NCBI GenBank assembly: GCA_905147135.1
Contig: LR990068.1
Location: forward strand, 1,942,001-2,006,000
Direction: 5' to 3'
DNA length: 64,000 nucleotides
DNA from: Blastobasis lacticolella
Taxonomy: Eukaryota > Arthropoda > Insecta > Lepidoptera > Blastobasidae
This document shows positions 1 to 9,584 of the stretch, one piece after another. The translations under genes were made by a program, and so were the position numbers. Positions within the stretch are counted from its first letter, which is position 1, and every line of letters starts with the position of its first letter. The notes under the pieces are model-generated. The model did no database searches and was not told where the DNA came from. It saw only the letters and a program-made list of their open reading frames with translations.

Positions 1-419
1 TTAATTTTATATATTATTTCAAAATTAATTCTTGATTTTAAGAGTAGAGTATGTTTCGATGCCGATAAGTCCCTAAAATTACCTAATTCTAATCTCAATG
101 TAATAGAACAATGGAAACATTAAATTTAATTGTATACTTAGTTAATTGGTACAAGGAAAATTATGTATTTAATTATGTTATACATTCATAAGTATTTTAA
201 TACCTAAACCTAAACTAAATAACATTTTTTAAATTGCATTGAATTGCGGTGTATCATCAATGATACGGCCTCTGTATTTTGTATGGCGAACAGTACAACT
301 TTGCGACAGTACAACAAGGAACTTACTCCACGCACACTTAGGTTGTGGGCGTAAAAGGATATGGCAGATCAGGTAAAAACATTAGAGCGACTGCCTTCTG
401 ACCACGGAGTTCAGATGAC
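1..419. other. No gene; AT-rich DNA with small repeat remnants
   Basis: No coding region is supported. Positions about 309-350 resemble the LINE-C tail (cacgcacacttaggttgtgg). Positions 360-408 resemble part of SINE-B (ggcagatcaggtaa, gcgactgcc). The rest is unassigned. Confidence 0.5.
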
Positions 420-700
420 AGTTATCATCATCATCGTCATCATAATCACAGCCCACTGCAGAACTTAGGGCCTCCCCCACGAAAAGGGGAGGTCATTGCC
501 ATAATCTCCACGCTTGGCAGGCGGGTTGGAGATCGCAGTGTTGTAAATATAACAATGGAAAACGCTGCTGCCCATTTTCCAGCCTAAGGAGACTCTAGAT
601 CTTGCCTCGAAAACGTCGCCTTGTCCGACACCCACGAGTGTAAGGGGTTGGTGCTATTCTACTCAGCTCAAATGGCAATCGCTCCACTGACACCTGTCAA
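420..700 (+). repeat. Dispersed repeat F, copy 1
   Basis: About 250 bp, starting in a (cat)n run and reading cacagcccactgcagaactt, then a gggcctcccccacg box, gcaggcgggttggagatcgc and cacccacgagtgtaaggggt. The same block recurs near 8.92, 15.29, 22.39, 44.23 and 62.94 kb. It has no tRNA-like head that I can see. The long reading frames across it are chance frames. It is a middle-repetitive element of unknown class. Confidence 0.75.
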
Positions 701-999
701 GGACAGCAAGCCCTCACGCGTGAGTGGATATTGACGTCAATATGATATATCACACTTCCTAATAATGTAAAAATGACAGCGCTGGCCCCATTCCAACCTA
801 AATTGGTTTGCACTCAAATAAGTAATGAACCGGTGTTTTGCCTCTCGTAATAATTATTAATACACAAATGACATAAGCGGTGTGTGTTTATCACTATACC
901 TATTGTAGCTGTGAGCTGGCTGTAGTATAGTAAACGTTAGGAGGTAAACATTTCGTACCTAACTAAACAGATCCTACTAACTAAATAATAATCATCTTG

Positions 1000-1500
1000 G
1001 CATAACGGCCCGGTTGTGCTCTCGCGCACACCTGGGGTCCGCCTTAACCGTGATCCAGGATTTGGCAGATCAGATAATTACAGTGGAGCGACTGCCATCT
1101 GACCGTCGTGACCCCAGGGGAACCTGACCAGCGGGGCTATTGGCTAACTCAGTTGACAACTGTATTTGACACTAGATAATTCTACACCACGTCATCTACG
1201 TTGAAAACTGGCAATAGCGTCTACCAAATTAGAGTAGTGTCAGATTTTTTTATGTCAAATTCAGTTGTCCACTGAGATAGCCGATAGGCCCTCTGATTGA
1301 ATCATGGTTGCACATTCAGTCGCCTGAATGTGCAGGTTTCATCACGATGTTTCCCCTCGCCGTAAGAGCATCGGTTAGAATTGAAACTAATGTATCTTAA
1401 CTTAGAAAATAGTCACTGGTACAAGGCCGCAGCGGGGTACAAACCCGGTACCTCTCGCTTACGATTCGAATACCTCAACCACGCGGCCACCGACGCTACT
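1000..1500 (-). mobile_element. SINE-B (tRNA-headed), interrupted by a MITE
   Basis: The tRNA-like head is at the right end (about 1,430-1,495), so the element reads on the minus strand. The head is degenerate compared with the copy at 12,902-13,252. The body keeps the family blocks ccaggatttggcagatcag, gagcgactgccatctgacc and cctgaatgtgcaggtttcat. It is split at 1,132-1,292 by a 161-bp MITE. Confidence 0.8.
1132..1292 (+). mobile_element. 161-bp MITE with CAG/CTG flanks, copy 1
   Basis: The terminal inverted repeats are CGGGGCTATTGGCTAACTCA at the left and, reverse-complemented, AGGGCCTATCGGCTATCTCA at the right. The flanking triplets are CAG (1,129-1,131) and CTG (1,293-1,295), where other SINE-B copies read ccagattgg without a break. 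A second 161-bp copy at 63,393-63,553 sits at the same SINE position but in opposite orientation. Confidence 0.85.
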
Positions 1501-1534
1501 CCCTAATTTATCCTACCTATAATTTTTTCTTACT

Positions 1535-1690
1535 CATAAACCTTCCTCTTGAATCACTCTGCCTATCGTTGAAAACCGCATTAAAATCCGTTGTGTATTT
1601 TAAAATATTAAGATATGTATAAGGACAGACAGCGGGAAGCGACTTTGTTTTATACCATGTACAGATCTAGCGAGGGGTATGTCAGAATTG
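1535..1690 (-). mobile_element. Helitron-like fragment (family H2)
   Basis: It contains gaatcactctgcctatcgtt, gaaaaccgcattaaaatccg and gacagacagcgggaagcgac. These blocks recur next to 4.40, 5.06, 15.19, 39.66 and 53.43 kb, in association with the H2 end (ggacc/ctagt). This is a fragment; neither end is clear. Confidence 0.5.
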
Positions 1691-1739
1691 TAGCTTGTGG
1701 TACTGGATAGTGTCTGCCTACCCCTAATAGTCCCATGGG

Positions 1740-2149
1740 TCCGGCTTAACCATGATCCAGGATTCGGCAGATCAGGTAACTACAGTGGAGCTACTACCAT
1801 CTGAACTCCGTGACTCTGTTCACAGGGGAACCTGACCAGATTGAATCATACACATTCCGTCGCCTGAATGTGAAGGTAAGGTGCAAGTGTATTAGGTTTA
1901 TTTTAAAAGACATACATACTCCTGTACTTATTTATGAAGCAATACTCTCCAAGTTAGTACATTACTCTCCAGGTTTTCCCTGGAGAGTACAACATGGAGC
2001 TCTTCAAGAATGGGGTGACAAGGTTCTTACGGGGTCGGCAACGCGTGGGTGATGCCCCTGGTATTGCAAACGTCCATAGGCTGCGGTGACTGCTTTCCAT
2101 CAGGCAGGCCGTAAGCTTGTTTGCCACTTTAGTGGAATAAAAAAAAAGG
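1740..2149 (+). repeat. Composite SINE-B fragment plus LINE-C tail, duplicate 1
   Basis: A SINE-B fragment (about 1,740-1,880) is joined to a spacer that includes gtgcaagtgtattaggttta and to a LINE-C 3' end (about 1,963-2,149). The LINE part encodes a C-terminus reading FKNGVTRFLRGRQRVGDAPG and ends in a short A-run. The whole composite, spacer included, is repeated directly downstream with a period of about 372 bp. It was therefore duplicated as a unit after it had formed. Confidence 0.8.
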
Positions 2150-2495
2150 TAACTACAGTGAAGCGACTGCCATCTGACCTCCGTGACTCTGTTCACAGGG
2201 GAACCTGACCAGATTGACTCATACACATTCCGTCGCCTGAATGTGAAGGTAAGGTGCAAGTGTATTAGGTTTATTTTAAATGACATACATACTCCTGTAC
2301 TTATTTTTTAAGCAATACTCTCCAGGTTTTTCCTGGAGATTACAACATGGAGTTCTTCAAGAATGGGGTGACAAAATTTTTACGGGGTCGGCGTGGGTGA
2401 TGCCCCTGGTATTGCAAACGTCCATAGGCTGCGGTGACTGCGCACCATCAGGCAGGCCGTAAGCTTGTTTGCCACCTTTGTGGTATAAAAAAAGA
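2150..2495 (+). repeat. Composite SINE-B plus LINE-C tail, duplicate 2
   Basis: This is the direct copy of the block at 1,777-2,149. It has the same order: SINE-B fragment, the gtgcaagtgtattagg spacer, and the LINE-C tail from about 2,310. It lacks a short stretch of copy 1 (the second tactctcc), and its LINE reading frame has small deletions. Confidence 0.8.
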
Positions 2496-3049
2496 AGTTA
2501 ACATACATACACACAACGAAAGAGCGTATTTCGGGCGACCCTGCACGTGGGCCATTGCCAAAGCGTAAGCGAATCAGGCAGTGACATCACCGCATCATCG
2601 CAGCATGACGCTGATATGTATGAGTCTGTATAATGTATGTATGTATGAGTGTAATGAATGGCGCCTCTATGACGGAAAGACGGATGAGTGAAGGAGGGAT
2701 ATCGTTAGGGAGTTATTAGCTCTACGTAGTTGCTATTAAAATTAAATTAAAATTCATTTATTCCAGACCAAGTAGTCCATATTATCGATGATATTATATT
2801 TAGATCTTGACATTTCAATTGTAATACTAATGAATTATATTTTAATTATTTGACATTGTACTCATGACGTTGACATTCTAATGTAATATGGACTACTTCG
2901 TCTGAAAGTAATGAATTTTAATTTAATTTAATTACATTAGAATGTCAATTTATTATCGACGTTATTGGTTTGTAGATATTATATTTTTGAAATAGACATT
3001 TTGACTTTGAATTTTGTTTCACATATTTGACTAGCTAAAACAATCAAAA
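2496..3049. repeat. Unassigned DNA with a 200-bp inverted repeat
   Basis: Positions 2,736-2,935 fold back. The left arm, with aaattaaaattcatttattc and agtagtccatatta, pairs with taatatggactacttcgtct and gaattttaatttaatttaat at the right. A second short pair (gacattctaatgtaat / ttacattagaatgtc) overlaps it. The arms resemble LINE 3' ends placed head to head. Positions 2,496-2,735 are unassigned. Confidence 0.6.
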
Positions 3050-3345
3050 TCTCGGTTGTGATCACGCGCGCGAAGGTCCAGGGGCCGACTTGACCATGAT
3101 CCAGGATTTGGCAATAATTAAAAGAAGATCGACTGCAATCTGACCTCCGTGACCCGACAGAGAAACATAACCAGATTGGATCATGATTACACATTCAAGT
3201 TGCCTGAATGTGCAGATGCGGTTTCAACTAATGTAGGTGCATAACTCAGAAAACGGTTATTGATACATGGCGGTACTGCAATCGAACTCGGTACCTCTGG
3301 CTTACGAGTCGGACCCGCAAGCCATTGGGCCACCGACGCTCCATG
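3050..3345 (-). mobile_element. SINE-B, nearly complete
   Basis: The body blocks are ttgaccatgatccaggattt, gaccagattggatcatg and gttgcctgaatgtgcag. The tRNA-like head at the right reads, reversed, gagcgtcggtggcccaatgg, with a degenerate B box at about 3,275. It is a minus-strand insertion. Confidence 0.8.
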
Positions 3346-3611
3346 ATGCAAATACCGGTGATCAGTTAAATTACCAAATTCGTTCACAACTCAATTGAAA
3401 CGAAACAACGCTTACTTAGGTGCGAATTATAGAATCAGTCTCAGTGATGAATCTAGTTTCATAGCCAATCGTGAAATTTAGCAAGAAGTAGGATTTTACA
3501 GCGCAAGGTTTTTTGGGAAATTTTTGACCAAATTCCAAACATTCTTACATTTTAAGCTACACTATCCCTAACCTAAAACTACCTTAGGCACAACACAACA
3601 ACTTTCATCTA

Positions 3612-3950
3612 TCTATACTATTATTATAAAGCAAAAATATTTGTATTCTTTTTTATTTGTAACGAATAAAATGACAAAAACATAATATGATTTAAAAAGA
3701 CTGTAACTATGACAAAACAAGAACATGACGAAACCAAACCATAACATGACAAAGCCGAGCATGACAGGCATCTAAAAACCCTCAAAAACTACTAAACCGA
3801 TTTAAAAACATCCTTCACTAATAGAAAGCCACACTATTCCCAAATGACAGCCAACTTTTTATCCCCGAAAAATAATACGATCCCGCGGGCACGTGGAATC
3901 TTAACAGAGATCCAAACTGCGCGCGGCTAAAAGCCGCTGAGACCGGCTAG
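3612..3950 (+). mobile_element. Short non-autonomous Helitron
   Basis: It begins TCTATACTATTATTATAAA, the usual 5' end of lepidopteran Helitrons. It contains the family block cactaatagaaagccacact. It ends with a hairpin (GCGGCT aaa AGCCGC) about ten bases before the terminal CTAG at 3,947-3,950. There is no Rep/helicase coding capacity at 339 bp, and no target duplication, as expected for Helitrons. Confidence 0.8.
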
Positions 3951-4396
3951 CATCCAATAAATAGATAAACCATTACAATATCCACTACACCACATTCCAC
4001 ATTCACTAAAACGAAGATCCAGAAAAACGCCGCACTTCTTCCAAAAATTCGTCTCACTTCTCCAACGTCACAACTCACAAAAAGATTAAAAATATACACA
4101 ATTTCGCGCGCGAAAGACCGCCCGGCGTGTTTACAAACGATGCACTGAGCATTTAGTACTGGTAATGATCTAAATAGAATTCGTAACAGAGTGGAGCGTA
4201 ATGCTGATTGTGAATAGACTAGATTCGAGTACGGTGTAGTAAAGACTGAAATGTGCTAGCACTAGATACACTCGCGAGCAGAAATAAGTAGACACTTACT
4301 TAAACGACGATCCTACTTCTATATCTATACTAGGAAAGTGTCAAGTTTGAAAAAGGACAAGTTTAAGAAAGTGACGAAATCGTCCGGAGCGATACA
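3951..4396. other. No recognised feature
   Basis: No open frame, tRNA or known repeat block was recognised. The sequence is of mixed composition and somewhat richer in CG dinucleotides than its surroundings. Confidence 0.4.
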
Positions 4397-5178
4397 TAGT
4401 ATAAAACAAAGTCGCTACCCGCCGTCTTTCCCTATGTATATGAATAAATAATCATTTATTTCAGAATTTGAACAATTCCATATTTTTAGTAGATGAGGTG
4501 CATTCATTAAATTTACCATATACGATAAATATAATAACAATGTCTATGTATACAGGGTGTAAAAAGACCGCTAGCATTAATTGAAACCTCATATTCTACC
4601 CATGAAACTGAACAACTTTCCCCAAGAAACATACCCGCGGAAACTCATAGTTTAGGCACAAATCGAGATTCTTTAAAAAAAAGTTGTATTTTTGTACTAA
4701 AAATATCAAGTATCGAGAACTACATCGTTCACAATTAATTTAGACACTCAAAGTTAAAATTTAAGTTGAAATAAATGCACTTTAAGTAAAAGCACGCGTA
4801 TATAAATAAATAATCATTTATTTCAGAATTTACAATTCCATATCTTTTTAGATTTTACAATTCCATATCGATTTAAATTCATTACCAAAAATATATAGCG
4901 CGTCGCAATTAACTATTTATTTTAGGTAGCGAAATGATGAAGTCATTCCCGCGGGTATGTTTCTTGGGGAAAGTTGTTAAGTTTCATGGGTAGAATATGG
5001 GGTTTCAATTAATGCTAGCGGTCTTTTTACACCCTGTATATGTACGTTTCGATATTTTACTCGCAACGTATTTTAATGCGGTTTTCAATAAAAGATAGAG
5101 GAAGGTTTATATAAGCAAGAAAAGAAACGTAGCTAAGTGTAAAAGGTGAACGAAATCGCGCCGGGTCCACTAGTAATA
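4397..5178 (+). mobile_element. Helitron-like H2 element split by nested insertions
   Basis: The left part (4,397-4,440) carries catagtataaaacaaagtcg. The right part (about 5,055-5,178) carries gtattttaatgcggttttca, and it ends cgaaatcgcgccgggtccac then tagt. Between them lie a LINE-type tail (aataatcatttatttcagaa, about 4,440-4,500) and a 484-bp MITE. The two outer parts join in the order seen in other H2 copies. Confidence 0.65.
4553..5036. mobile_element. 484-bp MITE with long TIRs and TA duplication
   Basis: It is bounded by TA on both sides and by CAGGGTGTAAAAAGACCGCT at the left, with its reverse complement at the right. The TIRs run for about 90 bp with few mismatches, down to aaacatacccgcgg. 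The centre contains a copy of the LINE-type tail seen at 4,440 and 24,083. The CAGGGTGT end and TA target fit a Tc1/mariner-type non-autonomous element. The superfamily is my inference. Confidence 0.8.
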
Positions 5179-5626
5179 TTATAAATGCGAAAGTTTTTCA
5201 GGATGTTTCAAAAAAATTAAAAACAATGATCGTGGACAAATTCACACAGCGCCATCTAGCCCTAAACAAAGCAAAGCTTGTACTATGGGTGCTAGCTAAC
5301 TGATATACTACTTATATATATTTTTAAAAACATACTTTTTATACATAGAACACCCAGACCCGTAACAGAAATTAAAATTCATAATTTAAATTTCTGCCCA
5401 GCCGGGTATGGAACCCGGGACCTCTTGCCTCTTGTTTAGATGTTTGTTACTCGATCACGCAAAAACTACTTAAAGGTTTTTGATAAAAGTTGGCAGTAAA
5501 ATAGCTTATAGCCCAGTTTAGCACATTGAATATAATTTATCCCGAAATTCAATGTAGTTCCCAAAGGAACCCTTTCTGGAACGTTATAACCGAATTTACA
5601 CGAACAAAGTTGCGGACAAAAGCTAG
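5173..5626 (+). mobile_element. Helitron fragment split by SINE-A
   Basis: It starts taatattataaatgcgaaag, the internal start of the Helitron consensus. It resumes after the SINE with aaaaactacttaaagg and ends cggacaaaagCTAG at 5,623-5,626. The extreme 5' end is missing. The SINE at 5,228-5,460 interrupts it. Confidence 0.65.
5228..5460 (-). mobile_element. SINE-A, minus-strand copy
   Basis: Read in reverse, it has the SINE-A body aatttctgttacgggtctgg and ends gctagatggcgctgtgtgaa before tttgtccacgat. The degenerate tRNA head is at the right (about 5,400-5,460), with B-box remnant ggaacccgggacc. It is inserted inside a Helitron. Confidence 0.8.
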
Positions 5627-5637
5627 TATTTCACAAA

Positions 5638-6071
5638 TTGGTAAAGATAGCTAGAGGGAACAAGATGTATGTATATTAAAAGAGTTTTATTTATTTCATG
5701 GAGAACCAACAGCTTATAAAACAAATTAAATAAATTAAGTAGACCAAAGAAACTTTCTCCCACGCACACTAAGGTTGTGGAATGAACTACCTGGAAAGGT
5801 TTCCCTGGAGACATGGAGTTCTTCAAGAAAGGGGTTAACAGGTTTTTACGGGGTCGGCAACGCGTGGGTGTTGCCCCTGTTATTGCAAACGTCCATAGGC
5901 TGCGGTGACTGCTTACCATCAAGCAGGCCGTAAGCTTGTTTGCCACCTTAGTGGTATAAAAAAAATTGTTAAAGATAGGTGGAAGGAACAAGAAGTATGT
6001 ATATTAAAAGAGTTGTATTTCTTTCTTACTTACTTGGAGAACCAAAACATATTAAATCAATTAAGTACACC
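5638..6071 (+). mobile_element. LINE-C 3' fragment flanked by 108-bp direct repeats
   Basis: The LINE-C tail occupies about 5,746-5,960. It encodes a C-terminus with NELPGKVSLE and LRGRQRVGVAPV in broken frames and ends in an A-run. The flanks, 5,638-5,745 and 5,965-6,071, are diverged copies of one another (both contain atgtatattaaaagagtt). They are either an unusually long target-site duplication or the remains of a tandem duplication. Confidence 0.75.
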
Positions 6072-6508
6072 TATTATAGGTACTCGCTGATAAAAAACCT
6101 TTTCGATGTTAACAAGCATTTTACTCGTTAAAACCTTGATACTGTTTTAAAATACACTTCAATGCTCGTTGAACTTCATCGAGCTATCACGAGTTGAATA
6201 GTAATTAATGTCATCGTTTATACGTTACTAGTGTTGGTGAAATAAAAATAAGATAAACTTTAACAAATAACGTCACTGATATTTGACGACGAACGGTTAT
6301 ATTTTAACAGTTGGTCTCATACTTGCAACTGCTTTACTGCTGTATTTAAATTGATTGATTAAATCTTGAATTTACTGCTTCAAATGGCAACACTAAGGAT
6401 GCGCTTATAAAAGTACGTGTAACGTTGTATCTGGTACTAAAAATGCGGAGTACAAAGCCTAGATAATTTGTAGGTATCTATGTATTTTATAATAAATAAA
6501 TATAAATA
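6072..6508. other. No recognised feature
   Basis: AT-rich sequence without supported coding, RNA or repeat features. Confidence 0.4.
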
Positions 6509-6765
6509 ATCGTGGACAAATTCACACAGCGCCATCTAGCCCCAAAGTAAGCAAAGCTTGTGTTATGGGTGCTAGATAACTGATAAACTACTTATATACT
6601 TTTAAATACATACTTATTATAGATTATTATTTTATTATTATTATTATAGATCACCCAGACCCGTAACAGAAATTCAAATTCATCATTTCAATTTCTGCCC
6701 GGCCGAGAATCGAACCCAGGACCTCTTGCGTGGCAGACATGTTGACTACTGAACCACTCAGGTTA
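6509..6765 (-). mobile_element. SINE-A, full-length minus-strand copy
   Basis: It runs in reverse from the head at the right, with its B box at about 6,710 (read on the minus strand GGTTCGATTCTCGG). It continues through the body block acgggtctgggtgatctata to the 3' word gctagatggcgctgtgtgaa. The internal ATT-rich stretch is expanded in this copy (tattattttattattattat). Confidence 0.85.
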
Positions 6766-7229
6766 TGTATTGGTATATGTAGTTTATTATATTAGTTTAT
6801 TATGTGTATGTATATTTAGTTAGATATTGTGCATGTCCGATCTGCGACTACTTATCACATATCTCCTTGATAGGCCTTCTGGAAGAGCTTTCTTCTAAGA
6901 AATAAGGAGCGCCTGGTGTGTCATCTATAACTCTGTATTTTTCCCCAAAGTTTCGTGTGCACATAATAAACTGAATAATAAATAAAATATTATTCTGGTG
7001 GTCATAAACTAAACAACATCTGTTCACTTTATGTTTTTGTTTGTTTACTCAAAGTATAACACCATACTTCTGAGTTGTAATTATTACTCATCAGTTATTT
7101 TTGCTCATGAGTGTACTAGAATTTACGATACACTTTCAGCAGTAGAAAAACTGATCCAAGTGCATCAGTTTATCGCGAATTTGTATACAAACTACTACTA
7201 CTCATTCTATCCTACTAATATTCATATTC
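6766..7229. other. No recognised feature
   Basis: AT-rich DNA. A 101-codon open frame (7,031-7,336) has no recognisable domain and runs into a Helitron fragment, so I do not call it a gene. Confidence 0.4.
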
Positions 7230-7348
7230 CTACCAATGTTAGAAATGCGAAAGTGTGTAAGGATGGATGTTTGGTTCTCCTTCACGCAAAAACTATTGAA
7301 CAGATTTTGATGCAAGTTGGCAGTATTATAGCTTAAAGACCAGAATAG
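7230..7348 (+). mobile_element. Helitron internal fragment
   Basis: It contains ttagaaatgcgaaagtgtgt, ggatggatgtttggttctcc and gaacagattttgatgcaagt, followed by the block ttatagcttaaagaccagaa. These blocks follow the 5' end in intact lepidopteran Helitrons. It is cut at the right by LINE-C. Confidence 0.6.
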
Positions 7349-7353
7349 TACAT

Positions 7354-7650
7354 ATGCTACCGCCACCGACAGGGAGTTCATCCTCACACCTTGGAGCCAA
7401 AAATTGGTCGCGAACTGTGCGGTTCCAAAGGAACTATTTCCCACGCACACTAAGGTTGTGGAATGAACTACCTGGAGAGGTTTCCCCTGGAGAGTACAAC
7501 ATGGAGTTGTTCAAGAAAGGGGTGAAAAGGTTTTTACGGGGTCGGCAACGCGTGGGTGATGCCCCTGGTATTGCAAACGTCCATAGGCTGCGGTGACTGT
7601 TTACCATCAGACAGGCCGTAAGCTTGTTTGCCAACTAAGTGATATAAAAA
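7354..7650 (+). pseudogene. LINE-C RT C-terminal fragment and 3' UTR
   Basis: This is one of the longer LINE-C tails. The frame reads NWSRTVRFQRNYFPRTLRLW, then NELPGEVSPGEYNMELFKKG and ends GIANVHRLR plus stop at 7,596. This matches the conserved end of APE-type LINE reverse transcriptases (the RLWNxLP motif). The 3' UTR has gcaggccgtaagcttgtttg-like sequence and an A-run. No RT catalytic region is present. Confidence 0.8.
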
Positions 7651-7664
7651 AATATATATACTTA

Positions 7665-7805
7665 AATTTACAGCATATTTCAATGTGGTTCCCGCTTCCC
7701 GCCCTTTTAAAGAACCCCATGTTATAGTGCAAGGGAAAGACTTCGGGAGGGAAGCTCTTTCCACATATTGCGCGTGCGCAGTAAAAAGGCTCACGCTTAC
7801 CGTGC
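7665..7805 (-). pseudogene. Second LINE family, RT C-terminal fragment
   Basis: On the minus strand it encodes a degenerate KELP motif followed by PPEVFPLHYNMGFFKRAGSG. It is related to, but distinct from, the LINE-C tail. The same family appears on the plus strand at about 49,797-49,975. It is 5'-truncated and has no A-tail that I can define. Confidence 0.6.
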
Positions 7806-7837
7806 GCTAGTTGGATGCCATGCATTTCAGATGAAAG

Positions 7838-8012
7838 CCGGGCAGAAATTGAAATGATGAATTTTAATTTCTGTTACGGGTCTGGGTGTTCTATGTATAA
7901 TAAGTATGTATTTAAAAGTATATAAGTAGTTTATCAGTTATCTAGCATCCATAACACAAGCTTCGCTTACTTTGGGGGTAGATGGCGCTGTGTGAATTTG
8001 TCCACGATTATT
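7838..8012 (+). mobile_element. SINE-A, headless copy
   Basis: It starts at gccgggcagaaattgaaatg, just after where the tRNA head would end, and runs through tacgggtctgggtgttctat to tagatggcgctgtgtgaatt. The tRNA-like head with the Pol III boxes is missing. Confidence 0.85.
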
Positions 8013-8046
8013 TGGATGATGTGGATTTCAGTGTTTTATCAGTAAG

Positions 8047-8259
8047 CTAATTACGCAACGCTGTTGCCAACAATTCTCTGATTTCAATGATTGAAATTGT
8101 TACTTTTGCGATTACGTATGATCGATTCAATAGTTTCAGTTAATTGCAACGGAAATTTGTTAGCAACTTAACCCCTGAAATCGATGATACGTAATCGCAG
8201 AAGTAACTATTTCAATCAATGAAATTAGAGAATTGTTGGCAACAGCTTTACGTAATTAG
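8047..8259. mobile_element. Hairpin MITE family G, copy 1
   Basis: This is a long imperfect palindrome. CTAATTACGCAACGCTGTTG at the left is mirrored by caacagctttacgtaattag at the right, and the inner arms share tgatttcaatgattgaaatt and gcgattacgtatgatcgatt. There is no coding capacity. Other copies are at 14,467, 57,732 and 62,575. Confidence 0.85.
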
Positions 8260-8474
8260 TCTACATGTGACCCTGACCCGCTTGCCGTTTTCCTTACCAA
8301 AAAGTTTATTTAAAACCTTTATTGAAAACCTTTTGATGTCTTGAGTGGTTCAATTAGTTGCCCGATTTGGGGTGGTTTTCGAATCATTGTGGTGAGAGGA
8401 TTTGATAATGCCGTTGCCGTGGCCAACTACTGGGCATGCCAGATCTAGGGTTTTCGAAAAATTTACTCGACGAA

Positions 8475-8670
8475 GAACAATTAGTTGCCACGTCAGTCTG
8501 CCACGCAGAGGTCACGGGTTCGACTCCCGGCCGAGCTGATATTGAAATGATTAATTTTAATTTCTGTTTCGCGTCTGGGTGTCGTATGTGTAATAAGTAT
8601 GTCACAATGTCAAGCTTTGCTTAGTTAACGGCTAGATGGCGCTGTGTGAATTTGTACACGATTATTTATT
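8475..8670 (+). mobile_element. SINE-A, diverged copy
   Basis: The B box GGTTCGACTCCCGG is at 8,517. The body block tttctgtttcgcgtctgggt and the 3' word ggctagatggcgctgtgtga end it. An internal deletion removes most of the AT-rich middle. A further copy of the start of the head (gagtggttcaattagttgcc) lies at 8,344. Confidence 0.75.
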
Positions 8671-8823
8671 TATTTGCCTGCCCTTATCCCATTCATTTGG
8701 TGTCGGCACAGTATGTTTTCGTTCTTGATTCATTCCTCTCCGCCGTCTTCTCCACGCTCACCTCTTGCTTACTGATATCCTCTTTACACAACCATAGGTC
8801 ATCATTCCTTTGGTCTTTAAAAT

Positions 8824-8908
8824 AAAGTATATGAGTACTTTATCAGTTTTCTGGCACCCACAACACAAGCTTTGCTTACTTTGGGGCTAGATGACGCTGT
8901 GCGTTGTA
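8824..8908 (+). mobile_element. SINE-A 3' fragment
   Basis: Only the tail is present, from agtatatgagtactttatca to ggggctagatgacgctgtgc. The usual agatggcgctg is mutated to agatgacgctg. Confidence 0.7.
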
Positions 8909-8920
8909 CAGGCATATTTC

Positions 8921-9185
8921 ACACATCACAGCCCATAACAGTCCACTGCAGGACTTAGGGCCTCGCCCACGAAAGGGGAGGTCATTGCCATAATCCCCAC
9001 GCTTGGCAGGCGGGTTGGAGATCGCAGTTTTATAAATATAACAAAGGAAAACGCTGCTGCCCATTTTCCAGCCCACGGAGACTTTAAATCTTTTGCCTCT
9101 AAAACATTAGTCGCCTTATACGACACCCACGAGGGTACACGTATGTCGTGGTATTCTACTCTGCCGGACACCACGCGGCCAAGGT
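8921..9185 (+). repeat. Dispersed repeat F, copy 2
   Basis: The blocks are cagtccactgcaggacttag, gaaaggggaggtcattgcca, ggcaggcgggttggagatcg and acgacacccacgagggta. It is nearly collinear with copy 1. Open frames here follow the repeat and are not genes. Confidence 0.8.
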
Positions 9186-9580
9186 TATTCATTACGTTAT
9201 TTTTTTTTTAAATGCATAACCGCAGATGCGATGCGACGATATTAGCTTCGAGAACTGCACCCAAAAATGACGTAAGCCCCTACGCTTACTCACTATACTT
9301 GTTTAGATCAATGATTCAAGGTCAAACGTTAGTAGGGTTGCCAACATTTTTAAGACCAAATGAAGTATTTTCGGATTCGGTGGCTATAAAAATATAGTAG
9401 ATAGGTTATTCATAATAATATAAATAGTATTTTTTGTAAAATTTATTTCTTATGTAATGAGTAATCTTAAGGAAAGCTTTATAATTATTAATACAATCTA
9501 ATTCTAAATTATAAATAATTTACTCGGCTTCTATGAAAATTATCAGTAAGTACTTGTAGTTAGCTGGTCCAAGATGGTGT
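9186..9580. other. No recognised feature
   Basis: AT-rich DNA without supported genes. Confidence 0.4.
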
Positions 9581-9584
9581 TTAA

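Noticed and set aside
7031..7336. 101-codon frame
   Set aside because: AT-rich, ends in a Helitron fragment, no motif.
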